Positions 12,521-25,256 of a stretch of DNA of 64,000 nt are shown here, in pieces (the stretch's first letter is position 1; every line of letters begins with the position of its first letter). The DNA is from Ottelia alismoides (lineage: Eukaryota > Streptophyta > Magnoliopsida > Alismatales > Hydrocharitaceae), in the NCBI GenBank assembly GCA_037367405.1, contig JAZKJV010004148.1:2232501-2296500 (forward strand). Reading direction: 5' to 3'. The notes under the pieces were generated by a model. That model ran no database searches. It was not told the origin of the DNA and saw nothing but the letters and a program-made list of their open reading frames with translations. The position numbers and the translations under genes were made by a program.

Positions 12521-14121
12521 TTGTTCATATAATTAACCATAACTTGTACTTTCTTGTATTTTCAATAATATGGCTATAATATTGGGTAAGGGTAATCAAT
12601 AAAAAGATTGAAAATATCTTGTAAATATGTCTAAATTATTTTGAAAGATATTTGTGAAAATTGGTTTGAAAATATTTTGCAAATGATTTTGAAAATGGTT
12701 GTGAAATTTTTTAAAAATCTTTTAAAAACCATTGGAAAAATCTTTGTTACACGTTTTCAAACCTTTGAAAAATTTCCTTTTGTAAATTTTTGTAAATGTT
12801 TGTGAATCTTTGTAATTTACTAACCTTTCAAAAATACATAAAAATTTAAAATATTCTCAAAACCCAAAAAAAGTGTAAAATTATTTGAAAAATTACAGAA
12901 CAAAGTTCAAAATTAGAAAATTACTTCACAAAAATATCTTTGCATTTGTATTCACATTTTCAGAATGATATTTGTAATTAAACTAGCCTGGAATAAAATA
13001 TGAATATTGGAGCTTGGTTTAGTTCTTAATGCACATAATATCACAAGAACCTTATAGGAAATATAATTATAACTTTTTTGGTGAATCAAACTTAATTCAT
13101 AATTATAACTTTTCTGGTGAATCAAACTTAATTCTTTGAGTCCACTAAACTATGTCCACATGTCATCTTGACTAGCCTAAGTATAATATTTCAAGACCCA
13201 CCATGACTTTTGTCGATAGTGGTCTAACTTGGACAAAGCACTCTACAAATATATCAACTCATATGAGGTGGTGGAGGGTAGAATTCTTTAGCTTGAGAAT
13301 CTCGTGCATGAAAAGATACGTTGCCCCAATAGGATGCCGGTGCACCCACAACCCAATCTAGTCGCATGGAAATCTAAAGATAGGATTTTGGGTTTGCAAT
13401 TATGCTTCAAAAGAGGGAAATCTAGGGGCTTAAGAAGAAAACTTCACTATGTAAATTTTGTTCTATATATTATTACTAAAGAAAGGAGTATAAAACAAAA
13501 ACTCCAAAAAATAGGTGGGCAAAAAGTTAATGAAAAATCATTCATGTCGGAGTTATGTTTGAACAAGCAAGGTCAAAGTTAAAATTTTGCGTACCGATGG
13601 AGACTCGACAACATTGGTCAAGTTCCAAAGGATATGTGGCTTCACTGGTCATAGTCCATTCTTCTTTCTCTAACCTTCTTCTGTTAGAGAGTTACCCCTG
13701 AACTTAGAAGGGTATACCTCGCACCATAAGGAAAGAGTAGCTAGACTGGTGAATTAGAGTTACCATGCTGAAGGAGACTATTTCTTTACCACTTCAGATG
13801 TGGGGATCTACATTTCACATACATTGTACAAGTAAGTCTCAAACTAATACAGTTTTCATATGAAAAGACTTGTTTTAACCTGATTATTGAGGTGAACTGA
13901 ACAAAGGATTGTGGTACTTGAGGACTGTTAAGTTTTAAAATGTATCCTCTATAAGTTTCTGCCAAACTAACAATCCAAATGTCTCACTAATCTCTATACT
14001 TTGATATTATTAATATAAGTTTAAATATCATAATCATCGTAAGTTCCTTATTTTCCTTTTCTTTATTTTTCTCTTTCATTAATCATTTTCCTAATTAATG
14101 TATGTTAAGGACTAGTAAAGG

Positions 14122-14134
14122 TAAGTATAGGGGG
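14122..14134 (+). other. Polypurine tract of element D
   Basis: TAAGTATAGGGGG abuts TGATGAATAGCC, the start of the LTR. It is nearly identical to the E1 tract in reverse (27645-27657). Confidence 0.7.
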
Positions 14135-17060
14135 TGATGAATAGCCATTCATTCACCTTTATTCTCGTATTTTGGCTTTAAATCCTCGGTAAAAAACTTG
14201 TAAATACCACTAACTTGCACGGTTTAACATCCAATAATAATATGTAATTAGCACGTAAATACCTGTATTTAAGCCCAAAATAAATGAATAAAGAAAATAA
14301 AATAAAAATAAAGGAGGTATCAAAGATAGTTACTATCCCTGAATCTTGAGATCTAGTCAAATATTGATTAGGTCAACTAGAATAAAGTAGGGAGTGATAT
14401 GGCAAAATAATGTACATCAAAATATTATTTTACTGATTATGTAATACTCGCTATGTAAATCAAAATTACATTATTTTATTCACAATTTAACACACCTCAA
14501 ATAAGAATGTTTTCAACATCAAACTTGTATATATAATAGGGTAAATGGTAAAAATAATAGCACAAATTAATCATGCACAAGTCACTTAGTATACTCAGTT
14601 GGAAAGGCCACAAACAAAACTTTATTGATCAATATCTCCTCCATATGAACTTAAAATTAATGAAAATCAAACTATTGTATTTCAAATCAAAATATCTATC
14701 AAATGAAGGTGGTTTCATTTAAATTGGAGTTAATACACAAATGCTGGCTTTTGGGGTACTATGGTGCTTGTACATTTATATATTAAGCCATTATATTTTA
14801 ATTTTTATTTTTCTAACTTCTTTGTATTTTTCAATAATTGTACATATTATTTTACACCTAAATAAAATAGAGAAAAAAATAAAAAGCATTCAAAAATGCT
14901 AAAAATATATAATAAACACCAAATACTCATGTATGCGATTTATGTTGTGAATACATGTATATATATATATATATTAAAGAATAAAAATCCCATAAAATCA
15001 AGTAAATGTGTACTAAATAATAGTAAAAATAAATTATTTAAATTTCATATTATGTATGAAAATAATAAGATACAAATACAAATACAAAATATGCATGTAT
15101 AAATACCAATACATGAAGCATGTAAATAATATACTTTTAAATAGGTATAGAATATTCAAAAAGAACAACCTGAAAATAGTTTAATAATTAAGAAACAACT
15201 TGTATGTTGCGAGTTTTTATTAATAAAATCATTTTCTATCTTAATTTTATAAAATTTCCTCTTTAAGTGACATTTTGTCCTCATGCGAGGGACGTAGTAC
15301 AATCAGAATCAATGAAGGGTTTACCCTAGGTCAAGCCCCCTTCTTCACGCAAGAATTTCTATCGGACTAGACCATAGGTGGTTTCTCCCTATTTTCACTA
15401 CTGATTCCTACATTGTTTGACCTTATAGCAATGAAGAGGATTTTTCAAATTTTTGAGAAATCACTTTTGTGAACTTTTTTGGATTTTTTGTGATATAATA
15501 TGAAATTTTTAGTGTTTTGAATGTTTTCCTATTTTTTGGTTTTTTTAGGAATTAGCAAATAACATTTATATAGAAAATGAAACTAATATCAACATGTACA
15601 CACTATTTTTTTAACAATTCTTCAAAAGGGTTTTCTAATTTTTTTGATTTTCTAACACAAACAAGAACTATTTTTGTGTTTTTTGAATTATTAAAAATAA
15701 ATAAAATAATTACAGTGCAAAAAAATTAGTGAAGAAAGAACTAATTAAGAGGAACCTAAAATTACTTTTCAGGATTTTTTAATTAAGATTTTCTATTTAT
15801 TAAGTGTAATTACGAAGCAAAATGAATTCTGGAAAAATAGGGGTATAAATGCAAAGGAAACTATTTTATGAACCAATCAAATAACAAAAATAAATAATAT
15901 AGGGATTAAAGTGTTTTTTTACAAAAAAACTCATGCCAACACACATGAGTTGCGCTAGTATGGACTTTTATGCAAATATTTTATTTTAGAGGGTCTAATG
16001 ATAAATAGGATTTTAGGGTTCTTTATTGCAAATTTCCAAATATTCACATGCAATGCATGTGCTTCAATTTGAATAGGATGAAAATTCAAATAGCAAAAAT
16101 AAAGATGGCTAATATATAAATGTTTAAAAAACCATAGTATGACACACATCCCACTAGGGACTTATTTCCAAAACAAATAAAAGACATGGTTGGAGTGCAA
16201 TTGTTCTACCAATCCATGAGGATGAATCTATGGTGGAGACGTGCCCTTGCCTATGATCTGACGACAGAAAAGTGGGCGCACAGGGATGGTTTGGATTTGA
16301 TCTAGAGAGTCTGATCAACGAGGTAGAATTGGGGCTTTTTGGACATCTGTGATTCAAACTAACACTTGTGTTCCTGATCGGACAACAGAAGTAGGTGATG
16401 GAGGAACTCGAAAGGATGAAAGGCGATCGGAGCTTCAATCGACCATAGCTTGGTTGATCTCCACTCAAATCGGTGTCCTGAAGTTGCGACTCGTTCCTAC
16501 TGAGCTCCTCTCTCAACCGGATAGCTCCACGATGATCGACAATGCTAGAATGTGATATGGAGGACAAGACGTCTACAAGTGGACCTCCAAATCTTGGTTT
16601 TCTACTCTAGCTGCACTCATGGACCCTACAAAAGCTTCAGTTCTCGGTGGCGGACTCTTCGACCAACTTTAATAGGTAGGAAAGAGAAAAATGGGAAAGA
16701 GGTGGACATGAATGGGTGGACTCCGGTGAAGGGGTGGCCGAAGATGAGTCGAAAATCAAAATCCCGGTGGATCTGGAGGGTCAGATTGTAGAAGAGGCAG
16801 AGACGGTCGAGATGAGTATGTCGAAGGGTTTGATAGGAGAAATAGTAAGCGTGGAGCTCTGATCAAGCAGGTTGGAGGTGAGTCTAGGTGATCTGAACTA
16901 CGCTAAAATATAGACTAAAATGCAAAAGATAAAGTGCAATTGAAATGGTCTATACCTAAGATAACCTATGGTGAAAGGAGGACGGTAATCTCCTCACTTC
17001 GAGGATGGAAGCTCAAAGAAACAGAATGATGCGGTAGAGCTCCGGCTTCAAATCCAATTC
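14135..17060 (+). repeat. LTR of Athila-like element D
   Basis: Starts TGATGAATAGCC straight after the PPT. It runs through about 2 kb of AT-rich sequence and a moderately GC-rich part at about 16150-17050. The right end is not sharp: no PBS was found and the leader is recognisable only from about 17200. The ORF at 16154-16567 (minus) has no known family and looks like LTR composition. Both a PPT-bearing tail on the left and a leader plus gag on the right are in the same orientation, see findings. Confidence 0.5.
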
Positions 17061-18404
17061 ATCTGTACTAATTGAACTTTATGCTAGGAGCCGTTTTATT
17101 CGCTTACATTTCATTTAGAATAATTTACAATTGTCTATTTTGCATCCCACATGAAGATAGAAGGTAGCATTGTAAGTCTTCTTAACTGGTCATACCATCA
17201 ATATTTTTCATGTGCATTGGCTTTTCTCGATTCCTCCACTCGATTTTCTCCCATAAATCTAAAAAGGAATTAGGACTAGATGATAGACATGAATATCGTG
17301 GTTCATTAAAGATTTAAGTGATAACCATCTTTAAAATTAGGACTACTAAATAAGGATAGACTAAATAAAAGTAATAAAATCAACAATCATTTTCGGTAGA
17401 GTAACCCCGTCCTTGTATGTAGGTTCTTGCCTCCAAATAGAGTGGGTAAGGACGCAACCAAAAAGGTTAGAGCCCAAATCCTCAGACTTTTCCCTAAGTA
17501 TCTATTTCTGACTCTCGCATGTTTGGGAGCTGCAAGAGCTTGCCTTCGACCTAGACCAATTTCAATTGTGTAAGCCTATGCATCTCCTTTGTGGTGTGAT
17601 ATTGAACTTGACAGCCCATGAATATCACCTCATTTATTGGGAGCACACAAGAGCATCGTTGGGCGTAAGGTGACACCCTGTATGTAATAGACATAAGATT
17701 GTTTTGTCATCAACCTAAAATGAAAAGATAATTGGACATATCTTTGTCGCCTTCATTGTCTGCAATTGGAGAAATTAGCGTATGTATTGTGTTTACATTG
17801 TGTATATGTTTGTCAAACATCAATCATTAAATACTACACACTTGTGTTGTCCCCATCTCATTTGAATTCATTTTCACGATCTCTCTATGAACGGCTTGAC
17901 ATCGAGAATATAGGATTGGGGTGATGTTTGCTCGGACTTCATGAGCCTCTCACTTACCACCTTAAATCGACCGTCCCCATGATCTAGGGGTCACTCTCAT
18001 CCCAAGCACCAGTTATTCCATGAAACACTTCCCATGGAACTACGACTAATAAAACACCTTTTCTTCTTGAGGGTGGTCAGACCTAGACCATTCCTATTTT
18101 CTGTCACCACATTGAGGAAGACACTTACCTCGATGCTACGAGATCTAATTCTTCCATCTTTATTAATTCCAGTACTCCTAATTTTAAAGGTGAAGAAGAC
18201 AAACCAAAGTTTAAGTTGCCTCTCATAGAGATGACCCCATGCAGCACGTCCTTGCCCGTTTAGCTAGAGCTTAGCAATAGAATGCAAACCTTATGACTAG
18301 AATGGGACATGTGATTGCGGTGGTGCTAAGGAATGACCTATGGTGGATGCTTAAAACCAAGAAGAGTATTAAATGCACAGCTGTCAAGTGCTGGAAATTC
18401 CACC
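17061..18404 (+). other. Leader of element D
   Basis: Non-coding stretch that matches the B and E1 leaders, most clearly at 17440-17490 ('AGAGTGGGTAAGGACG' and 'GGTTAGAGCCCAAA'). The first part resembles the E2 sequence after its PBS ('TTTTTCTCGATT.CC', 45310 versus 17220). The ORF at 18034-18228 has no recognisable domain. Confidence 0.5.
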
Positions 18405-18985
18405 AGATGCATTTGAGTTGAAGCCCCATTTACTTAGTTTGTTACCGAAGTTTAATGGAATGCAACAGAAGATCCATATGCATTCCTAAGAGGCTTCGAC
18501 TTGGTGTGTAACAACATTAGTCATCCTAGGGTTGGACAAGATTTTATCAGGTTGAACTACCCTATTTTCCTTAAAGATAAGGATTCCCTTTGTTTGAAGA
18601 ATCTCGGGTTTGGATATATGACAAAGTTGCAACTCAAGGACTTATTTTTGAAGAAGTTCTACCCACTCATTAGGACTAACCAAATGTGGACAAGGATCAC
18701 TAGTCTCTTCGTGGGCCCCCCATGAGCCATTCTATGAAGCTTAGGATAGATTCAATGATTTGACATAAAAATGCCCTTCCCATGGCATTACCAAAGCGAT
18801 CTTTATCCAGGCCTCGTTCTGTGGCATGACCCCTGAGATGCAGAGGTTACTGGGTATAGCTTGTGGAGGTATCTATCTGAATAAGAACGAAGATGGTGTA
18901 TGGAAGATCCTAGAGCAGATGGTTGAAACAAGAAGATCATAGGCCACCGGAGCCTATTAGGTATCTCCCTCATGCCTATCTCATG
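18405..18985 (+). pseudogene. Athila-type gag relic of element D
   Basis: Degraded Gag core read in several frames: 'FELKPHLLSLLPKFNGMQ' at about 18413, 'KDLFLKKFYPLIRTNQMWTR' near 18640-18690, 'CPSHGITKA' near 18775, and 'GIACGGIYLNKNEDGVWKIL' near 18855-18915. The order and motifs match the E1 Gag ('HKYYPLGRLNQMRARI', 'DAACGGSHFNKDEDVVWKIF'). Several stops and frameshifts make it non-functional. It ends against family C at about 19095, so the rest of gag and all of pol are gone. Confidence 0.75.
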
Positions 18986-19590
18986 AGACACATAGGAGGA
19001 CTAGAGCGGTTCTGACAGATGACATCATCCCCATCACGTGGATAATAGGTGATAAGCTTACCATGGTAGAGCAAATCAACAAGAGGATGATGAAGGCCAT
19101 GCAAAAAACCTTAAGTGTGTCACGGAAGCGATAAGATCGCATCATATGCGATCATGAGCAACTAGTCGCACTAGTTGGTTGAGGCAATGGAATATAAAAA
19201 ATACTTAAATGGATGAAACCGCAAGTTTCGAATACTTCTCAAAACATTCCATCAAGATCACAAATAAATATTCAATTTACCTCTTGAATCATGCGTGTGA
19301 TCGTGCCTCTAAACTGAGAGACCTCTTGTCTCATGTCTGATCTGACATAGATCGCACTTGTGGATGCGATGATGAATTGTGTGTTTCCTGCAATCCACAT
19401 TGATGATCTGAGCAACAGATCTCTTGATTTCATCTCATGAAATCTAACATCTTCTCCATGAGCGAGAGGCACCAAATAAGACTAAGATCCACAAGATGTC
19501 GAGGTGATGACACGACAACGTAGCGACGACGATGGCGTTCTTCTCCAACAATATGTGGGTGGCCACACTTGAAGAGGAAGAATGGACATA

Positions 19591-19592
<2 letters not shown>

Positions 19593-19633
<41 letters not shown>
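19593..19633. repeat. (GA)n microsatellite
   Basis: About 20 uninterrupted GA dinucleotides inside family C unit 1. The corresponding positions of units 2 and 3 (about 51940-51980 and 54925-54945) have shorter GA/GATA tracts, so this one expanded after the units separated. Confidence 0.95.
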
Positions 19634-19636
<3 letters not shown>

Positions 19637-21530
19637 TTGTGTGTTGTTAATCCATGTTCTTAAAGGCTAGGGCTACCCCTTCTTATATATTATTTTGGAT
19701 GTCCATGGATCTCAATCCATGTGCTCACAAATCCAATGGCTTAGATTCATCCATGCTTTCAATCAATGGTCATGATCTTGTTGTGCTTTAATAACCAACA
19801 ACAAATTTTGTTTCCTTTAATTTAAATTAAATATATTGAAATCAATCAATATATTTTAATTCAAATAAAACAACGAAGAAGGAATTAATTGGAAGAGAGA
19901 GATCGCTCGTTCCATACAAGGGGTGGACGCCCACCAATTTGATGGAGTTAAACTTGGCCATCCACACTTCAAGTATAGTAAGAGGATCTCATTCCAATAT
20001 TGTCGACATATTATTCTCCAACATTAACACCACATATGCAATAACTTTTATTACATAATTATTCACCAAAATAATTCCAAATTATTTTGTGACGATAATC
20101 ATGCCATTGAAATAATGTGAATCATATTCACACATCCAAAACAAAATGTAAATTCCATTTACAATTAATTATTCAATGTGAATCCAATCCACATCTACTA
20201 TTAATTCGTACATACAAATTACAACTATCTCTCTCTAATATATTATAGATCACATTTATAGTATCCTTGAATAATACGGATAATACTATCCACATTATCC
20301 ACATTTGTGATAATAAATCACATTTAATCTCTTAGATGTCTATTCTAATGTGCCCAAATAATATGAATCAACTTCATATTATTCATAATAATTAAATCAA
20401 ATTTATTTTTTCATTTTGCTCAATGCTCATATACAATATCAACACTCTTTTAAGAGTAATGTGTTTTCTTCACGGATAATTGGAGATTAGGACATGGCGA
20501 TTATGCATTCCACTTATAGTGACTCGGATATGGAGATCTTATCTCAAATCCAGATCTTGGAGACCTCTCATTGATTCTTGATTAAGCCAAGGTTGTAGAT
20601 CTAATCTTCTCATTGCATCTGAATTACATTCAGATCAATGTCCAACATTTGGACTAAGATAATATCACTTATCTTTTGAGAGGAGTCCCTAAAATCCAGA
20701 CCTATTTCATCACTCCCTTGGAATGGAAGCATCATCGTTATACAATCGTTTAGGATCACATCACCATCAGGTATCCCTAATATTTGTATATTCTGCATAG
20801 TGGAAGACCAAGAATAAATAAGAAGATTTAGATCAATTTTACATTGTCTTTTTCAGAGTTTTATCATTAAGTTTGTCATTTGATCATTGGTATTAAGTAT
20901 TGATCATATACTTTCCAAAATCATATATCATACCTAGGTCTTGATCATATACTTTCCAAAATCTAATATTAAACCTACAAATTCAGTCAAGCATCTAAAG
21001 CGAGATGACCATGCATAGAATTCGATTACAATATCTCATGAGTGAGTTCATATCTTCTGGTCCAGTAATGAACCTGTATGCCCCCACTGAGAGATCGTAT
21101 TACTCATGCCCTTGTATGAGTACCAACTTACCGGTGTATAGACCTTGATTAGATCATCAAACTATCGGTATGCCAAATGTACGTACTCAAACATATAGTA
21201 AAATATATGTCTTTGGTCATAGAATGTGTGCTTATATCATGACAGTATACGACATAGATCTTGGTTATCTCAATCTCTTGAAGTCAACTCTTTGACTTAA
21301 CTAATCTAAGACCTCTGAATCTCTATTTATATACAGAGGACTTGCATCAAGAGGTCGGTTAGATTAAACCTTTAGAGAAAAGGATTTCTGACTCCTTTCC
21401 AAGATGGAGATCCTCTCTTAATAGTCACTTGATGGTGCTTGATGAGTCCTCAATCTAGCTCTTTAGATATCACCCAAGCACCAACCTCTATGATTCAACA
21501 TTTGAATCAACAATAGTATGACCAAGTACA

Positions 21531-21535
21531 TACCT
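21531..21535. other. Left target-site duplication of E2
   Basis: ATACC, against GTAAC at 50937-50941. The uninterrupted paralogous site in C unit 2 (about 53951-53960) reads ACATAACCCTAATT, so the original five bases were most likely ATAAC with one substitution on each side. Confidence 0.65.
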
Positions 21536-22538
21536 GATGAAACTCGATTTCATCATCTTAATTTGCATTTTTTAACCCCCTTTCTTCAATGTGAGTCTAT
21601 AAAAACTAGATAAAGTCTGGTAGTTATCATAGTCATTGAATAAATTAAAAAAACACAAAAAATGTCGAAATAAAAATCTGCGGTGTTGTTAGCCTTAAAA
21701 CACCCTCAAAAATATTTTGTATCTTTAAATGACCTCATATCCGTTTTTGGTTAATAGAAAACTTGTAGATCTCATCGAGATCTACAGCTTTCATGTTTTG
21801 AATTTTCTCAAATTCGACCATTTAACCCTTCATATTGCAAATTCTTCTTTCTAATAATCTAATTGGGCCACGTGGCCCTTTCTGGTTGAGCCACGTGGCT
21901 CGGCCCCTTTGCACCAGCCGCCCGCGCCCTTGGCCATTGGATCTCTTCTTGATCCAATGGTCTAATGATCTCCACGCACATCCTTTGTCCCCCGCTGTCT
22001 GATCATCCCGATCTCACATCTGCACCACCTGCTAGCTCCTCGCCTATAGCCCGCCACGTGGCTCGTTGCTCGTCATTCGATCTCGCCTTCGTCCCTTCAT
22101 CTCCACCATTCTTCCTGCTGCGATCCCAACCCTCCGATCTCGCTCCTGATCTAATCTGGGCCGCTCGCTTCTGCCTGCCCATGCGCTCGACACGTGGCGA
22201 CATCCTGGGCCCTCCGATCATGCCGCCCTCGATCAAATCCAAGCCATTGGTTAGCACCCGTCGTTTGGCCGTTGGATCTCAAGATCCAACGGTCGAATCT
22301 TCATCCCCTACCTCCGGTCTCTCCTCTCTCCCACGTTCTCCAGCTCGCAAACAACCTTCGCCCTTCCATTTCTCCCCGACTCCACGATCTCCACCTCCAA
22401 GATCTAACTGCCACACGACATACCCTGACCATCCCTCATCCTCACGGTCATCCACGCATCCCACAATTTCCCTTTACTCACTCCATATCTCCTCCACAAA
22501 TCGTGGCCACCACCACCAGGAACCACTAACTTCACCCC

Positions 22539-22546
22539 TTAAATAC
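22539..22546 (+). promoter_or_regulatory. TATA-like box, E2 5' LTR
   Basis: TTAAATAC in 'CACCCCTTAAATACTCC', followed by C-rich sequence, as in the promoters of A and E1. The same box is kept at 48979-48986 in the 3' LTR. E1 inserted about 220 bp downstream, so any transcript starting here would run into E1 antisense to its genes. Confidence 0.45.
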
Positions 22547-22763
22547 TCCATCGCCGCCATCGATTCTCAGCGTCTACCTTTATGCGGGGCAAGGCCCATC
22601 CCTCCTCCATCTCCCTATGACAGGGGGAGATGGCAGGATCGAGCGAAGATGACCTTAGCCTCCGGTGTCGACCCGCCACCATCCATGGCAGTGTCGCAGA
22701 GCTTTGAGCTTGCCAAGCTGCTCCCCGTAGCCGGGGGAGTTCAACGATGACTAGAGGTTTCAT

Positions 22764-22768
22764 GGAAC
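22764..22768. other. Left target-site duplication of E1
   Basis: GGAAC, identical to 42908-42912 on the other side of E1. The empty site in the 3' LTR of E2 (49204-49208) has a single GGAAC in CATGGAACCTCGAGCC. Confidence 0.95.
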
Positions 22769-25256
22769 TGATAACCGCAAATGTTCAGCGAGGGTAATCA
22801 TAATAAATGTATCAAGTATCGCTGAGGTGACCGCTCACCAAACATTGGGTTGACCAGCAATTAACCCACAACCAAAGAATAAAACAATCAAGCTCAAAAA
22901 GAATAGTGAATTAATCTTTATTTACTTTACCATAAAATGCACAGTGACAAGCATGTAGAGGTCGAACCACAGAGAGCAATACAAAATACCATAGCCTACA
23001 TGTATCTCAGAGTCATCCTTGTGTGAAGTGGGTTTTTGATTTTTAGAATTTTTTATTTTTTTTATTTATTATATATATATTATATTTTTTTTATATATAA
23101 TTAGATAATATATATATACATATAAAATATAAATATGTAAATATATGTACACCCGTAGAGGGTTAGTCTATAGCTTGTAATACATCCAATATATATAGAT
23201 ATACAGGTATATATAAGCATAGATATTATATATATTATTTTTTTTATATATTAGGGTTAATAAATAGATATATAAATATATATAAGTAATGGGATATATA
23301 TTTTTTTTTGCAATGCATACATATACCTAAAGAGGTACTATAATATTTATAAAAATACTCAAAAATAATCAAAAAATCAGGAAGAAAATCTTTTTGGGGT
23401 TTTCATGATTTTTTACTGTTTTTGTGATTTTTGGGTATTTTTCCAAACATTTTTAGTATTTTTAAAAAGCAAAATAAGAGCAAACAACAGAATAGGGTCT
23501 GGCTGTAAGAAAAATAGGCATTAAAAATAGCTAACAGCCTCAAAAATTTTCCACACTATTTTTCTAATAAAGATAATAAAATATAGCATAAATAGGGACT
23601 GAGTTCATATTTTTTCGATTTTTCTTCGATTTTATACATTTTTTTGAAGTTTTTGGGTGTTTTTGAATTTTTAAGGTTTTCTTTTTGAGATTTTTAGGGA
23701 TTTTTGGACTGACACTGAAATAGGTCAAAATATAGCCTAGCTAATTTTTTTGGGATTTTTCGAGGGGTTTTATTATTTTTTTTTGGTATTTTATAAGCTA
23801 GGCAGTAAATAAAAAGCATATTTTTTATTTTTAATAAATGCAAAAATGCAACAAAATTAAAAATTAAAAATATAGCGTGCAAGAACAACTAAACAGGAGC
23901 TTATGTCTATTTTTGTAAAATTTTTCAAAGAAATATGAGGCACAAAATAAATAGACAAAGCATTCAAAAATTAAATGTCCTGGAGGGGTATTTTTGCAAA
24001 TAGAATTACTGACAGGGGCATACACGCAAAAAATTACAGTAAAAATGAACGTTAACGTTCATTTTCAGGACCATTTTACAATCACAAAAACACGGCAGGG
24101 TTTAAGTGCAATTTTCACGCGCCTCACGTGGGTGCTGCACGTGAGGCGCAGAGGGACTAAAAAGTAAATACACAAATATCAGGGGGTGTTCTGCAAATTT
24201 TACAAGTTATTTACAACTTAACCTTTTATTTCTAGTATTAAACTATAAATACAAAAAGTGGGTGGCTAGATGTGAAATTTACCCCCTAAAGACGCTTCAA
24301 CCTGCGGTGTTGGATGCGCCACTTATCCACGTGTCGTCCATCGGTCGGCGGATACCGGTTCGTCGATGAAGGGCTTGGATTAGATGATCTGAGCTGATCT
24401 GACGGTGCACGCGTGTCTTCATCGGATGGTTGTCCTTCAATCTGGGCCTCGCCTCCCGATCCAACGGTGCAGGAGGTGACTAGAAGAACGGGGAAGAAGC
24501 TCGCCCCCGGCGAGCTTCGATCGAGCAGCACGGGCTCCTCCGGGCATCTCCCGCGCATCTGAAGCACTCTGGACGTAGCTGGGAAGCTTCCGCGTCGACT
24601 GATGGTGTTCGCATGGCTCCTGGTGGTCCGAGTCGCTCGGTCAAGGTCGGAGAAGAAGGGGGCCCCCAGGAACCTCTTCCTAGATCGATTCGAGCCCAGA
24701 TGGGCTCTATCCTTCGTTGTACCTGCATAGGAAGAACCACGGGTGAGAGAGCTACCTCCTCGACCCGGGGTTTTGAAGCTGCGACGCAAAATGAAGGGGG
24801 GCGGAGGGGCTCCGGCGAACAGCGGAGGTGGAGCCACGATTCGCAAGACCAAGGGTCCTGGGTTGAACAAATGGGTGCGATCGATGGAGAAAGCGTTGAG
24901 GTTTGAAATGGGATGAACGAGGCGGTCGGAGACAGGCAAGACAATGGGGGAGAAGTCGCCGGAGCTTGGAATTTTTGATTTTAAGCTAAGGGAATTAACT
25001 ACAGGCTAATCTAACTACTGGAATGAAAAACTAACATTAAAAACTAACTAAAAAGCATAGAAATGACAGCTCTTATACCTGGGGGCCTCCAGGGAGCAGG
25101 GCAGACGCCGGAGCTCCGCCACGTCAAAATCTTCCTCCCTCCGGCCGATTCGAGACACCAGCACACACCCCCTGTCACGAGGAATGTCCCAGGACTAGAA
25201 TCAAGGCTTGAGATCGGATTAAAAGTGGCCAAATTCGAGGAAGGAGGCGGAGCTAC

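Larger units (their letters stand above)
12341..14134 (+). mobile_element. 3' tail of Athila-like element D
   Basis: Plus-strand 3' non-coding region homologous to 1-1442. It contains the long array hairpin (12441-12520), the 'AACTAGCCTGGAAT' block (12980), 'TTCTTTGAGTCCACTA' (13130), the repeated ACACTGG/CACTGG region (13600-13650) and the 'GAACTTAGAAGGG' block (13700). It ends at a polypurine tract. No pol sequence remains upstream. Confidence 0.65.
19095..21535 (-). repeat. Family C tandem array, unit 1 left part
   Basis: Homologous to 51791-53950 and to 54806-55802. Common landmarks are the GCGATC...CGCATC...ATGCGATC inverted repeat near the left end, a GA-rich tract, and 'ATCTCAATCCATGTG' at 19713, 52048 and 55018. 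Unit 1 is interrupted at 21535 by element E2 and continues at 50937. The orientation is inferred from an LTR-like edge TGTTGGACA on the minus strand (see 50937-51790). No coding potential is recognised. Confidence 0.65.
21536..22768 (+). repeat. 5' LTR of E2, left part
   Basis: Starts TGATGAAACTCG and aligns with 47955-49205. It contains the TTGTAGATCTC palindrome (21763-21786), G-boxes in 'GCCACGTGG' (about 21870 and 21890), two TTGGATC palindromes (21934-21960 and 22269-22292) and a TATA-like box. The long open frame at 21965-22750 is Ser/Pro-rich with no family, is not conserved as protein in the 3' LTR copy (which has stops), and is best seen as a composition effect of the GC-rich island. 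Broken at 22768 by E1. Confidence 0.85.

Noticed and set aside
21965..22750. 261-residue open frame, one of the longest non-pol ORFs
   Set aside because: It lies in the GC-rich island of the E2 LTR, is Ser/Pro-rich without a recognisable domain, and the paralogous frame in the 3' LTR is interrupted.
23040..23330. Dense AT-rich TATATA tracts (also at 39070-39360)
   Set aside because: Simple-sequence AT runs present in both E1 LTRs; they do not define a separate promoter or element.
24286..24944. Minus-strand ORFs of 217 and 154 residues
   Set aside because: In the GC-rich island of the E1 3' LTR; the matching frames at 40330-41004 in the 5' LTR are broken into shorter pieces.
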